A stretch of 64,000 bases of DNA from Microbacterium pumilum (GTDB lineage Bacteria > Actinomycetota > Actinomycetes > Actinomycetales > Microbacteriaceae). The translations under genes and the position numbers were made by a program. The notes beneath the pieces were generated by a model that worked only from the letters and a program-made list of their open reading frames with translations, had not been told where the DNA came from and did not search any database. The DNA is taken from assembly GCF_039530225.1 (NCBI RefSeq), contig NZ_BAAAOH010000001.1:372001-436000 (forward strand). Reading direction: 5' to 3'. Shown here piece by piece: positions 54,006 to 62,908 of this stretch; the first letter of the stretch is position 1; every line of letters begins with the position of its first letter.

Positions 54006-55951
54006 AGTCGTGGTCCCTGTCGTGTGCTCTGCTTCCTCTGAGCAGTCGTCCGTCCGTCATCGGCGTAGGCGCCGCCATCCTGCTCGGCGCGGTCCAGCGG
54101 CGCGCGCTCCTCTTCGATGAGCCGGATGTCTCCCTGCATCGTTGTCACGACGCTGACCGCTCCGAACGCCGCATAGTCCTCTTCGCTGGCCAGCTCGCTC
54201 ATGATGCGACGGGCATCCTGCACGGCGTTCTCGACCGATCGGCCGAGCGCCAGCTGACGGTAGAACGTCTCGGAGAACCCCGTCACGTCACCGGGATCGG
54301 TGATGTGCTGGCACAGCACGAGTGCGCGGGTCTCGCTGACCGTCATGCTCTCGCCGAACTGGGCGTTGATGGTCGACTTCGCCTTGAGCAGGTCGAAGTA
54401 GACGGACATCGGCGGTGGCAGCGCGGCCGCCTGCGATCCGAGCTGCAGCACCACGACCTTCGCGCCCGACGCGACGAGCATGCTCGAGATCGTGTTCCAC
54501 GCCACGGGGTCTGCCTGCGACCTGATCGTCGGCATGACGAGGGCGCCGACGGGCGCCGCGGTGGCCACGAGGTGCACGACATCCCATTTCGCACCGACGG
54601 CGTCCTTTCCGGGGCGCACCGCCTCGCTGAAGGTCTTCCAGTCGGGCTGCGCGATGACGGTGGCCTCGATCCGCGGCGGGTCCTGGGTCGTGAACTCCTT
54701 GTTGATCGTCGCGAACTTTCCCTCGAGCTCGGTCTTGACCGACTTGGGGGTCACGCCGGCCACCGGATCCACGACCACCAGCACGCGGATCGTCTGCTTG
54801 CCTTCGAGTGGGATGTCGCCCTTGGGGGGCACCGGAATGTAGCGCGAGAACGAGCAGAGCTCCGACGTCGAGAGACTGGTGACGTACTCCCACGGAATCG
54901 CCGTGAGCGGGTCTTCCGCGGCGGTGCGCAGCCGGAAGATGGGGGTCCTTCGCTGGTCGACGGCACCGAGCGCCTGCTTGATGGCGTCCGGCAGCACGGC
55001 TCGCTCGAGTACTCGGGAGAGGATCTCGACCTGGTCCTTCGTGCGAAGCTCGTGGCGCCGGGCCCAGTTGTCGAGCGCGTCGAACAGATCGTCGCCGAGG
55101 TTGCCGAGCTGCCATGTGGCCTTGGCTGCGGGGTCACCCTCGACCTCGACCGTCCACTGCCGTGGGGGCTGACCCTCCACCGTCGTCTCGTGGAACAGCA
55201 GGTTCACGATCACCGGCGGCGCGTAGGCGCCCTCACGATCGCCTGTTCCGCTGTCGCGCCGGACGGCCTCGAGCTCCGCGGTGCCGATCCGCCGCACCCA
55301 CTCGCCGGCCGCGGCATCCGGGCGATCGTGCAGCTCGCGCAGCTGCGGCACCGCGTCCAGCACGTCCGGGAGAGGTACGAAGTACCCGCCGTTCGGTCCG
55401 CCTTTCAGCCGTGAGGCGTTGACGTAGCCGCAGATGAACCCGTTCGGGGTGACGACGGCTGCCCCCGAGACGCCCTCATCCACGATGTCGTCAGTGATCC
55501 TCGTGTAATGGTTGCCGGCCTCGTCGAGACTGACGCTCGACCCGATCTCGTAGATCTGCGTGTCGTAGCCGAGCCACGACGCGAACCCGCCGACCCGGAC
55601 CTTCGCGCCCTCGTCGGGCTGGTTGGCGTCGAGGACCACAGCAGTCGGGAACTCATCGTCCCCCGTGAGCTCGAGCAGTGCGAAGTCGGGCCAGCGCTCG
55701 GCTGCGGTCGGCTCAGCTGCCAGACCCCCCAACCCGGCGGGCAGCATGGTGCGCACGCGAGCGGTAAGCGCGAGGCGATCGGCGGCCGCGCGCACGAGCG
55801 GGACGTCGCCGCCCGGCGCCACGCCTTCCACCACGTGCCGGCAGGTCACGAGCAGCTTCGACGACACGGCGAAGCCGGTGCCGTGATTGCCCTCGTCGCC
55901 GACCTGATACGTGCACAGCGAGATCAGGTCGTCGAATCGCCCAGCTGCCAT
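54002..55951 (-). CDS. Trypsin-like protease fused to a degenerate CHAT domain
   Basis: A 649-residue protein. Residues 1-200 are a trypsin fold with GTGFAVSSKLLVTCRHVV (His39), WPDFALLEL (Asp89) and DEGVSGAAVV (Ser162): a full triad without signal peptide. Residues about 330-600 follow the CHAT (caspase-like) layout: TAIPWEYV, WDVVHLVATAAP and KVVVLQLGSQ. At the places where CHAT proteases have HG and Cys, this has AT and Leu/Gly, so the second site looks dead. ATG 55951 has AGGTGG five bases upstream, better than GTG 55960. It is the first gene of the four-gene operon. A binding or regulatory role for the CHAT part is inferred. Confidence 0.8.
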   Translation of the reverse strand: MAAGRFDDLISLCTYQVGDEGNHGTGFAVSSKLLVTCRHVVEGVAPGGDVPLVRAAADRLALTARVRTMLPAGLGGLAAEPTAAERWPDFALLELTGDDEFPTAVVLDANQPDEGAKVRVGGFASWLGYDTQIYEIGSSVSLDEAGNHYTRITDDIVDEGVSGAAVVTPNGFICGYVNASRLKGGPNGGYFVPLPDVLDAVPQLRELHDRPDAAAGEWVRRIGTAELEAVRRDSGTGDREGAYAPPVIVNLLFHETTVEGQPPRQWTVEVEGDPAAKATWQLGNLGDDLFDALDNWARRHELRTKDQVEILSRVLERAVLPDAIKQALGAVDQRRTPIFRLRTAAEDPLTAIPWEYVTSLSTSELCSFSRYIPVPPKGDIPLEGKQTIRVLVVVDPVAGVTPKSVKTELEGKFATINKEFTTQDPPRIEATVIAQPDWKTFSEAVRPGKDAVGAKWDVVHLVATAAPVGALVMPTIRSQADPVAWNTISSMLVASGAKVVVLQLGSQAAALPPPMSVYFDLLKAKSTINAQFGESMTVSETRALVLCQHITDPGDVTGFSETFYRQLALGRSVENAVQDARRIMSELASEEDYAAFGAVSVVTTMQGDIRLIEEERAPLDRAEQDGGAYADDGRTTAQRKQSTRQGPRL

Positions 55952-56058
55952 CGTCCCCACCTGTCGGCGTCAGGCCCTCCCGGGCCCCGTGCTCAGTTTC
56001 TTGTACGCGACCGAGGGCCCGCAAGGGCGTGGCAGACCGATGCCGCTCCGACCCACAG

Positions 56059-56107
56059 GTCGTTGAGCCCGTCGAGGCGACCGCGGCCCTCCGGCAGGCT
56101 CAGGACC
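56059..56107. repeat. Inverted pair of dispersed-type repeats
   Basis: GGTCGTTGAGCCCGTCGAGG faces CCCTCCGGCAGGCTCAGGAC, giving an imperfect hairpin between the HAD gene end and the operon start. Related to 47991 and 61849. Confidence 0.45.
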
Positions 56108-56114
56108 GCTCGCG

Positions 56115-57023
56115 TCAGAGCTTGCGCAGCACCTCGGCGACACCGCCGGCCTCGACCGACGAGGTCGTCTCGCCCGCGGCATCCCGAACCTCTTGCGGAC
56201 CCTGTTCCATCGCCACGGCGCGGCCGCCTCGCTCGAGTGCCCAGCGGAACATGCCGACGTCGTTGCGGCCGTCGCCGATCACGAGCACGTGTGCGGGGTT
56301 CAGGCCGAGCTCGGTCCGCACGATCTCGAGGCCCGTGCTCTTGTCGACGCCCTGCGGCGCGATGTCGAGCCACGCGGTCCAGCCCACGGCGTACGACACC
56401 TCTTGCAAACCGATGCGCGAGACGAGGTCGACGAAGTCCTGCTCACCCTGATCCGGCGCGACCACGACGATGCGGCACACCGGGTGGGCACCGAGGTCGT
56501 CGAAGGCCACCTTGTCCGCGTGCGCCAGGTTCCAGTCCTCGAGGTACTCGGTGTAGAGCCGGTGACCGTCCGGCAGCTCGACGAGATAGCGCGCGTCGGG
56601 CAGGTGCTCGCGCAGCAGGAGCAGCACCTCGGTGGGATCGAACGTCTCGACGTGGAACCGTTCGTAGCTCAGAGCCTCGGCATCCAGTCGTCGCAGCACG
56701 ACCGCGCCGTTCGAGCAGACCACGAACTCGGGAGCGATCCGCAGCCGCTCCAGGATGTCGCGCGTGCCCTCCCAGCTGCGCCCGGTGGCGATCATCACCT
56801 CGTGGCCGGCGCGATGGGCGTGCTCGACGGCTTCGACGACGCCGGGGCTCAGCGACTCGTCCTGCAGGATGACGGTGCCGTCGATGTCGAGCACGATGAG
56901 CAGCTTCTCGGTAGGAACCTGAGGATCCTCGGTGTCGCGCGCGACCTGCTCGACGAGCTTGGCCGCCTTGCTCGGCTTGACGACCTTGACACTCCCGGTC
57001 GGAGGCAGGTGCTCCGTGCTCAT
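56115..57023 (-). CDS. HAD-superfamily phosphatase, Cof type
   Basis: A 302-residue protein. LIVLDIDGTVI (about residues 42-52) carries the nucleophile Asp and acid/base Asp of motif I, ATGRSW is motif II with Thr, and VLVIGDGRNDVGMFRWA is motif IV; a C2 cap lies between. Cof-type HADs hydrolyse sugar phosphates, FMN or similar metabolites. ATG 57023 has AAGGGGGC six bases upstream. It follows serS by 55 bp on the same strand, an arrangement common in actinobacteria, so the two are probably cotranscribed. Confidence 0.93.
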   Translation of the reverse strand: MSTEHLPPTGSVKVVKPSKAAKLVEQVARDTEDPQVPTEKLLIVLDIDGTVILQDESLSPGVVEAVEHAHRAGHEVMIATGRSWEGTRDILERLRIAPEFVVCSNGAVVLRRLDAEALSYERFHVETFDPTEVLLLLREHLPDARYLVELPDGHRLYTEYLEDWNLAHADKVAFDDLGAHPVCRIVVVAPDQGEQDFVDLVSRIGLQEVSYAVGWTAWLDIAPQGVDKSTGLEIVRTELGLNPAHVLVIGDGRNDVGMFRWALERGGRAVAMEQGPQEVRDAAGETTSSVEAGGVAEVLRKL

Positions 57024-57078
57024 TCGATCGCCCCCTTCGGGCGATGCGCGCTGGCGCGCGCAGGACGCGTACCGCGTG

Positions 57079-58371
57079 TCACTCGATCGGCTCCAAGACC
57101 TCGAGTCCACCGAGGTACGGCTGCAGCACCTCGGGGACCGCGACCGAGCCGTCCGCACGCTGGTGCGTCTCGAGGATCGCCACGATCCATCGGGTCGTTG
57201 CGAGGGTGCCGTTCAGGGTGGCGACGTGCTGCGTCCTGCCACCCTGTGCCGTTTTGCCGTTCTGGTCTGCGGTGAGGCGGTGGCGGATGTCGAGACGGCG
57301 CGCCTGGTAGGTCGTGCAGTTGCTCGTGCTGGTGAGCTCGCGGTAGGCGCCCTGCGTCGGCACCCACGCCTCGACGTCGTACTTGCGCGCGGCGCTCGAG
57401 CCGAGGTCGCCCGCGGCGACGTCGATCACGCGGTAGCTGAGGCCGAGGTCCTGCAGCATGCCCTCCTGGAGGGCGACCAGCCGCAGGTGCTCGGTCTCGG
57501 CATCCTCCGGAGTGGTGTACACGAACATCTCGAGCTTGTTGAACTGATGCACCCGGATGATGCCCCGGGTGTCCTTGCCGTACGACCCGGCCTCGCGGCG
57601 GTAGCACGTCGACCACCCGGCGTAGCGCTTGGCGCCCTTCGTCAGATCGAGGATCTCGTCCATGTGATAGCCGGCGAGCGGCACCTCGCTCGTGCCGACG
57701 AGGTAGAGGTCGTCCTCCTCGAGGTGGTAGACCTCGGCGGCGTGCTGCCCGAGGAATCCGGTGCCGCGCATGACCTCTGGACGCACCACGGTCGGCGGGA
57801 TTATCGGGATGAAGCCGGCCTGCAGCGCCCGGTCGAGCCCGAGGCTCATGATCGCGAGCTCCAGGCGGGCGCCGATGCCGGTGAGGAAGTAGAAGCGGCT
57901 GCCCGACACCTTCGTGCCGCGCTCCATGTCGATCGCACCGAGCAGCTCGCCGAGGGCGAGGTGGTCGCGCGGTTCGAAGTCGAACACGGGGGTGTCGCCG
58001 TGGGTGCGGAGGGTCACGAAGTTGTCTTCGCCGCCGGCGGGCACACCCTCGATCACGATGTTCTCGATCTTCGCGAGCGCTTCATCGGATGCCGCCTCGG
58101 CCGCCGTAACCGCGTGCTGGGCCCGCTTGACCTGTTCGCTCAGCTGCTTCGCTTCGGCGACGAGGGCGGCTTTCTGCTCTTTCGGCGCCTGCGCGACCCG
58201 CTTGCCGTGGGCGTTCTGCGCGGCTCGGAGCTCTTCGAAGGAGGTGATGGCGGCTCGGCGCTCGCGGTCGGCCGCAATGGCCGCATCCACCGTGTCGGGC
58301 GACTCCCCGCGCGCCTCCTGCGAGCGCTTGACCAGCTCGGGATTGTCGCGGAGGAAGGCCAGATCGATCAC
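57079..58371 (-). CDS. serS: Seryl-tRNA synthetase
   Basis: A 430-residue class II synthetase that charges tRNA-Ser in the cytoplasm. The N-terminal coiled coil (about 25-105) that reads the long variable arm is present. Motif 2 is [20 protein letters not shown] and following, and motif 3 ends in [34 protein letters not shown] is the usual serine-site segment. GTG 58371 starts [12 protein letters not shown], the universal serS beginning. Two tRNA-Ser genes lie within 12 kb. Confidence 0.98.
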   Translation of the reverse strand: MIDLAFLRDNPELVKRSQEARGESPDTVDAAIAADRERRAAITSFEELRAAQNAHGKRVAQAPKEQKAALVAEAKQLSEQVKRAQHAVTAAEAASDEALAKIENIVIEGVPAGGEDNFVTLRTHGDTPVFDFEPRDHLALGELLGAIDMERGTKVSGSRFYFLTGIGARLELAIMSLGLDRALQAGFIPIIPPTVVRPEVMRGTGFLGQHAAEVYHLEEDDLYLVGTSEVPLAGYHMDEILDLTKGAKRYAGWSTCYRREAGSYGKDTRGIIRVHQFNKLEMFVYTTPEDAETEHLRLVALQEGMLQDLGLSYRVIDVAAGDLGSSAARKYDVEAWVPTQGAYRELTSTSNCTTYQARRLDIRHRLTADQNGKTAQGGRTQHVATLNGTLATTRWIVAILETHQRADGSVAVPEVLQPYLGGLEVLEPIE

Positions 58372-58419
58372 CTCTCGAGTCTAGTCAGCGCAGGATGCGG
58401 CATCCCGAGCCTGCAGTCC

Positions 58420-58432
58420 TAGGGTGTACCCA
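58420..58432 (+). promoter_or_regulatory. Probable leaderless promoter -10 element
   Basis: TAGGGT, six bases, then ATG 58432: the same TANNNT-N6-ATG layout as at 25713. There is no Shine-Dalgarno before this start. Confidence 0.4.
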
Positions 58433-59490
58433 TGGCCAGCCCTCCCGATTCGCCCCTCCCCGATCCGGCGAGTGACGGAGCCCCGGGTCCCACTGAGGCC
58501 GGGGCGCGCCCGAGCCCCAAAGCCGCGCTCGTCTACAATCCCACGAAGGTGGATGCCGCGACGCTCCGGGCAAGCGTTCAGCAGCTCTCCGACGGCGCAG
58601 GCTGGTCCGAGCCCCTCTTCTACGAGACGACGGTCGACGACCTCGGCGATGATGTGACCCGGCAGGCGCTGAAGGAAGGTGTCGACGCGGTCCTGGTGGC
58701 CGGCGGCGACGGAACCGTGCGCGCCGTCGCCGAGGCGATGAGCGACAGCGGAGTGCCGCTGACGATCGTGCCGAGCGGAACCGGCAACCTGCTCGCGCGC
58801 AACCTGTTCCTGCCGATCGGGGATCCGGCCGCGATGGTGCGCGCCACGTTCGACGGCGACACGCACCCGATCGATGTCGGATGGGCGAAGTTGCATCGCA
58901 GCGACGGGTCGCGGGAGGAGCACGCATTCGTCGTGATGGGCGGAATGGGTCTCGACGCCGCGATGATCGCCAACACCAGCGGCGACCTCAAGAAGCGGGT
59001 CGGCTGGATCGCCTACGTGGACGGCGCGGCCCGCTCGCTTCCGAACGCGAAGCCGTTCCGGATCATGTACCAGATCGGCGAGCGGCGGCTGCACTCGGCG
59101 AAGGTGCAGAGCGTGCTGTTCGCCAACTGCGGGTCGCTGCCTGCCGGGCTCGAGCTGATCCCTGAGGCATCCGTGAGCGACGGTGAGCTCGACATCGTCA
59201 TCTTCCAGCCGAAGGGCCCGTTCGGCTGGCTGCTCGTCTGGCGTCGCGTGGCGTGGGACAACAGCTTCCTCCGCCGTTTCCGCGCCGGCCGCGAGGTGCT
59301 GGCACTGCGCACCAAGGACAACTCCGTGCTGTATTCGCGTGGCGCCGGGGTGGATGTCGCGACGTCGCCGGCCCAGCCGGTACAGCTCGACGGCGACGAG
59401 TTCGGCGAGGCCGTGCAGATCGTCACGCGGGTCTCCCCCGGCGGGCTGATCGTGACGGTGCCCAAGGGGCATCCCGTCTCGCGCCTATAG
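58432..59490 (+). CDS. Diacylglycerol kinase family (LCB5/YegS-like) lipid kinase
   Basis: A 352-residue enzyme. After a Pro-rich N-terminus, AALVYNPTKVD opens the catalytic domain; VAGGDGTVRAVAEAM (about 97-111) is the nucleotide-binding GGDGT motif and VPSGTGNLLARNL follows. The C-terminal beta-sandwich includes FANCGSLPAGLELIPEASVS and DGELDI. Such kinases phosphorylate diacylglycerol or sphingoid-like lipids at the membrane, feeding phospholipid recycling. It is divergent from serS with only 60 bp between start codons. Confidence 0.93.
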   Translation: MASPPDSPLPDPASDGAPGPTEAGARPSPKAALVYNPTKVDAATLRASVQQLSDGAGWSEPLFYETTVDDLGDDVTRQALKEGVDAVLVAGGDGTVRAVAEAMSDSGVPLTIVPSGTGNLLARNLFLPIGDPAAMVRATFDGDTHPIDVGWAKLHRSDGSREEHAFVVMGGMGLDAAMIANTSGDLKKRVGWIAYVDGAARSLPNAKPFRIMYQIGERRLHSAKVQSVLFANCGSLPAGLELIPEASVSDGELDIVIFQPKGPFGWLLVWRRVAWDNSFLRRFRAGREVLALRTKDNSVLYSRGAGVDVATSPAQPVQLDGDEFGEAVQIVTRVSPGGLIVTVPKGHPVSRL

Positions 59491-59509
59491 CCCCTCCCCC
59501 TTCTTTTCG

Positions 59510-59567
59510 GTTACGGACGCGACACGCCGTGGCGCGGGGCGTCGGCGCGGCGTGTCGCGTCCGTAAC
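59510..59567. repeat. Long palindromic repeat, copy 1
   Basis: GTTACGGACGCGACACGCCG, 18 bases, then its exact reverse complement: 20-bp stem. Copy 2 is exactly 100 bp further on. Confidence 0.8.
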
Positions 59568-59609
59568 GGGCGCGGGGGTAGCGGGGGACGAGGGCGCGTC
59601 CCTTTTTCG

Positions 59610-59667
59610 GTTACGGACGCGACACGCCGTGGCGCGGGGCGTGGGCGCGGCGTGTCGCGTCCGTAAC
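59610..59667. repeat. Long palindromic repeat, copy 2
   Basis: The same 20-bp arms as copy 1 and nearly the same loop (one base differs). Confidence 0.8.
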
Positions 59668-59783
59668 CGGCGCGGGGGGGTCGGCGGGGGACGCGTCCTC
59701 CACAGAGGTGGGCCGAGCCGGGCTCTCCACGAAACCGCTCGGGACGCGGTGACGAAGGGATCCCGCCCCCCACAGTTGGGCGG

Positions 59784-60761
59784 ATGAGCGGCCCCACCCC
59801 CCTTCCCGAACAACTCGAGGGGCGAGCCTTTTCGCTGCGAGAGGCCGACGAGCTGGGGGTCCCCCGCGGCAGACTCCGGCGGGGCGATCTCGAGACGCCA
59901 CTGCGAGGCGTCAGGGTGCGTCGGCAGAAGCGCGCGAAGCGGACACCGAAGAAGCCATGGAAGCGGCTGCGCAAAGCGAATCTGGCGAGAGCGCGTATCG
60001 AGGCTGCGCGGCTTCCGGCGGACGCCGCGTTCAGCCATATCACCGCCGGTGTCGCACTGGGGTTCCCACTCGAAATGGGCCGGCTGAGGCATCCGACGAC
60101 CCATGTCACCTCCACTTCGGATGACGCCCGCAGGCGCCGTCCGGAGGTCAAGGTGCACCCCCTGCCGAAGGATCAGCGGCATGTCGTGGCCAAGGGTCTC
60201 CGCGTCACACATCCGGTCGATACCTGGTGCGCGTTGTCGGCGATGCTCTCGATCGATGAACTGGTCGCGATCGGCGACCACCTGGTCCGGCGGCAGTCTC
60301 CCGATGCGACGATCGAGGAGTTGCGGCTGGCGGTGGAGCGGTATGCGGGTCGGTGGGGTGCGAAGCGCCTACGCGAAGCCATGGCGCTCGTTCGGCCCCG
60401 CACCGACTCGCCCAAGGAAACCGAGGTGCGACTCCTGCTTGTTCGGGCAGGGCTGCCGGAACCGACGATCAACGTCCCCGTCCGCGACCGGAACGGCCAC
60501 CACATCAAGCTCGGCGACATGGTCTACGAGGAGTACCGCGTCCTCGTCGAATACGACGGCGAGCAGCACCGCACCGATTCAGCCCAGTACGACAAGGATG
60601 CCGCCGATCTCGAGCGAGCCTCGGCATCCGGCTGGCTCGTCATCCGTGTGCGAAAAGGGCAGCTGCGCTCCCCCTACTCGATCGTCGCGCGCGTCCGTCG
60701 AGCGCTGCACTCGCGCGGCCACTTCCCCTCTTCACCGGTTACGGACGCGACACGCCGCTGA
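59784..60761 (+). CDS. DUF559/Vsr-like endonuclease-domain protein
   Basis: A 325-residue protein. The C-terminal part (about 215-310) has the PD-(D/E)xK-type layout of DUF559: ETEVRLLLVRAGLPEP, then LGDMVYEEYRVLVEYDGEQH (catalytic-type Asp and Glu), YDKDAADLE and GWLVIRVRKGQL. The N-terminal part (SLREADELGVPRGRLRRGDL) is the AbiEi-antitoxin-like winged helix common in actinobacterial members. It probably cleaves or nicks DNA; the target is unknown. Its last codons (PVTDATRR and stop) are encoded by palindrome copy 3, so the repeat supplies its end. No signs of truncation. Confidence 0.85.
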   Translation: MSGPTPLPEQLEGRAFSLREADELGVPRGRLRRGDLETPLRGVRVRRQKRAKRTPKKPWKRLRKANLARARIEAARLPADAAFSHITAGVALGFPLEMGRLRHPTTHVTSTSDDARRRRPEVKVHPLPKDQRHVVAKGLRVTHPVDTWCALSAMLSIDELVAIGDHLVRRQSPDATIEELRLAVERYAGRWGAKRLREAMALVRPRTDSPKETEVRLLLVRAGLPEPTINVPVRDRNGHHIKLGDMVYEEYRVLVEYDGEQHRTDSAQYDKDAADLERASASGWLVIRVRKGQLRSPYSIVARVRRALHSRGHFPSSPVTDATRR

Positions 60762-60796
60762 CGGATGCCGCGACACGGCGTGTCCCGTCCGTAAAC
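60738..60796. repeat. Long palindromic repeat, copy 3
   Basis: GTTACGGACGCGACACGCCG, then a nearly complementary arm with one substitution and one extra A. It contains the stop codon of the endonuclease gene. Confidence 0.8.
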
Positions 60797-60877
60797 GTGA
60801 CGAGGGGCGGGCCAGTCCACACGTCGCGTTCCCATGCCCCGGGCCGCCGAGCCCCTCGCTGGCCAAGCCGCTCACCG

Positions 60878-60936
60878 GTTACGGACGCGACACGCCGCTG
60901 ACGGATGCCGCGACACGGCGTGTCGCGTCCGTAAAC
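60878..60936. repeat. Long palindromic repeat, copy 4
   Basis: The same as copy 3, 140 bp downstream, without the substitution. Both share the loop CTGACGGATGCCGCGACA. Confidence 0.8.
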
Positions 60937-60953
60937 GTGACAAGGGGGGCCAG

Positions 60954-61937
60954 TCAGCCCTTCACCGCACCGCCGAGGCCGGCGGAGCGCAGGAACACCC
61001 CCTGGAAGATCATGAACATCGCGATCGGGATGAGGGTGGCGATGGCCAGCGCCGCCAGGAACACGTCGAGCTCGGTCTGGGACTGCACCTCGGGCAGCCG
61101 CACCGACAGCGGCTGCACCGCGGGGGTCGTGAGCACGAGCTTCGGCCAGAGGTAGTCCTTCCACGCGGCGATGATCGCGAACACCGAGACCACGCCGAGG
61201 ATCGGCTTCGACATCGGCAGCACGATCGACCAGAACAGCCGGAGCGGACCCGCGCCATCCGTCTTCGCGGCCTCGAAGATCTCGCCGGGCAGATTGTCGA
61301 AGAACCGCTTCACCAGCAGGATGTTGAACGCGTTCGCCGCCATCGGCAGCCACACGGCCAGGTAGTTGTTGAGCAGCGATCCTCCGATGATCGGCGGGTG
61401 CACGATCGTCAGGTAGAGCGGCACGAGAAGCACGATGCCGGGGATGAACAGGGTCGCGAGCACGAGTGCGGTGAGCACCGGCGCGTACTTCGGACGCAGC
61501 ACCGACAGCGCGTACCCGGCCGTGGTCGCCACGAACAGCTGGAAGAACCACGCGCCGGCCGCGAGGATCACGGTGTTCCAGAAGTACTGGTCGATGTGGA
61601 TGTCGTTCCACGCCGTCGCGACGTTGGCCCAGTCCATCCCGTTCGGCCAGAGTGCGAACGGCTGGGTCAGGGTGTCCTGCGTCGGCGTGATCGCCGACTT
61701 CGCGAGCCACAGGATCGGTCCGAGACCCACGACCGTGAGTCCGATGAACAGGAACGCGTGCGTACCGCGCATCCCCCACCGGGTGCCGCGCCGGCGCCGC
61801 TCGCTGGCCGAGATGATCGAACGGTCGTTCAGGTCGTCGACCGAGTCGCCCTTCGACAATCTCAGGGAGCGCCGACGGCGGGAGAGGAAGCCACGCATCC
61901 CCTCCTTGGTCTGCGCGGCAGAGATCGTGGTGGTCAT
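60954..61937 (-). CDS. Sugar ABC transporter permease, MalG type
   Basis: A 327-residue permease with six hydrophobic segments. The cytoplasmic EAA loop EIFEAAKTDGAGPLRLFWSI contacts the ATPase, and the N-terminal extension of about 65 residues is basic. Part of that extension (SLRLSKGDSVDD) is encoded by DNA resembling a dispersed CCCTTCGACAANCTCAGGG repeat (61849-61868). ATG 61937 overlaps the stop of the MalF-type gene by four bases. It imports a carbohydrate with its partner; the ATPase is not in the window and may be a shared MsiK-type protein. Confidence 0.93.
   Translation of the reverse strand: MTTTISAAQTKEGMRGFLSRRRRSLRLSKGDSVDDLNDRSIISASERRRRGTRWGMRGTHAFLFIGLTVVGLGPILWLAKSAITPTQDTLTQPFALWPNGMDWANVATAWNDIHIDQYFWNTVILAAGAWFFQLFVATTAGYALSVLRPKYAPVLTALVLATLFIPGIVLLVPLYLTIVHPPIIGGSLLNNYLAVWLPMAANAFNILLVKRFFDNLPGEIFEAAKTDGAGPLRLFWSIVLPMSKPILGVVSVFAIIAAWKDYLWPKLVLTTPAVQPLSVRLPEVQSQTELDVFLAALAIATLIPIAMFMIFQGVFLRSAGLGGAVKG
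61849..61868. repeat. Dispersed-type repeat inside the permease gene
   Basis: CCCTTCGACAATCTCAGGGA reads in frame as part of the permease N-terminus. Compare 47991-48012 and 56087-56107. Confidence 0.45.
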
Positions 61938-62908
61938 GTCGTGCTCCAGCGGTTGGTGAGCTTGAAATACAGCCACGACAGGATGCCGAGCACGATCGCG
62001 AGCAGCACCGACACGGCGGTGGCCTCGCCGTAGTCGCCGCCGAGGCTGTTGCGGAACGCGAGGTTGTAGATGTACAGCAGGATCGTCGTCGTCGACCCGA
62101 CCGGCCCGCCGCCGGTGAACAAGAACGGCTCGAGGAAGACCTGCGCGGTCGCGATGACCTGCAGGATCAGCATGATGAAGAGGATGCCGCGCAGCTGCGG
62201 AATGGTGACGTGCCACACCTTGCGCCAGATGCCGGCGCCGTCGACCTCCGCGGCGTCGTAGAGCTCTGGCGGCACCGACAGCAGGGCTGCGAGGTAGATG
62301 ATGATGCTGCCACCCGCGGCGGCCCACGTCGCCTCGAGCACGAGAGAGGGCATCGCCTGCACCGCGCTCTGGATCCAGGGCTGGGGTGGGATGCCGAACC
62401 AGCTGAGGATCGTGTTGAAGACGCCTTCGGGTCCGGCGCCGTAGAAGACCTTCCACAGCAGGACTGCGACGACCGGCGGCACGACGACGGGCAGGTAGGC
62501 GAGCGCCGAATAGAGGCCCTTGCCGCGTTTGACCTCGCTCATCAGCACCGCCATGAACAGCGGCAGCGGAAAGCCGAAGATCAGTGCGAGCACCGCGAAG
62601 TAGAGCGTGTTGAGCACCGCGCGGCCCAGGGACGGGTCGGTGAGGATCGCGACGTAATTGTCCCAGCCGACCCAGTGCGAAACGATCAGGTTCGTCTTCT
62701 GGAAGCTCATGATCACCGACTGCACGATCGGCGACCAGCTGAAGAAGAAGAACACGAAGAGCATCGGCAGCAAGAACAGCAGGTTCCACAGGCCCCCGCC
62801 GCGGAACCACGTCAGAGGTGTGCGACGCACCTTGCGGTGGGCCGGGATGTCGGGGGGCGCCGCGTCCGGCGCTGCCGCCGGTGCCGCTGCCTTGTCGATC
62901 ACGCTCAT
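61934..62908 (-). CDS. Sugar ABC transporter permease, MalF type
   Basis: A 324-residue permease with six hydrophobic segments. The EAA loop reads ELYDAAEVDGAGIWRKVWHV, and the N-terminal cytoplasmic region is Ala/Pro-rich. ATG 62908 is 84 bp after the binding-protein stop. With the MalG-type partner it forms the transmembrane channel of a carbohydrate importer of the CUT1 class. Which sugar cannot be told from the sequence; the nearby beta-glucosidase operon is 18 kb away and not obviously linked. Confidence 0.93.
   Translation of the reverse strand: MSVIDKAAAPAAAPDAAPPDIPAHRKVRRTPLTWFRGGGLWNLLFLLPMLFVFFFFSWSPIVQSVIMSFQKTNLIVSHWVGWDNYVAILTDPSLGRAVLNTLYFAVLALIFGFPLPLFMAVLMSEVKRGKGLYSALAYLPVVVPPVVAVLLWKVFYGAGPEGVFNTILSWFGIPPQPWIQSAVQAMPSLVLEATWAAAGGSIIIYLAALLSVPPELYDAAEVDGAGIWRKVWHVTIPQLRGILFIMLILQVIATAQVFLEPFLFTGGGPVGSTTTILLYIYNLAFRNSLGGDYGEATAVSVLLAIVLGILSWLYFKLTNRWSTT

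Noticed and set aside
53960..56872. Long plus-strand frames across the trypsin/pseudo-CHAT gene and the HAD gene
   Set aside because: They oppose frames with complete catalytic motifs and contain only Arg/His/Val-rich sequence.
59510..60936. Palindromic repeats as a possible CRISPR array
   Set aside because: Only two plus two copies, each a self-complementary hairpin with a gene between the pairs; no regular spacers and no cas genes.
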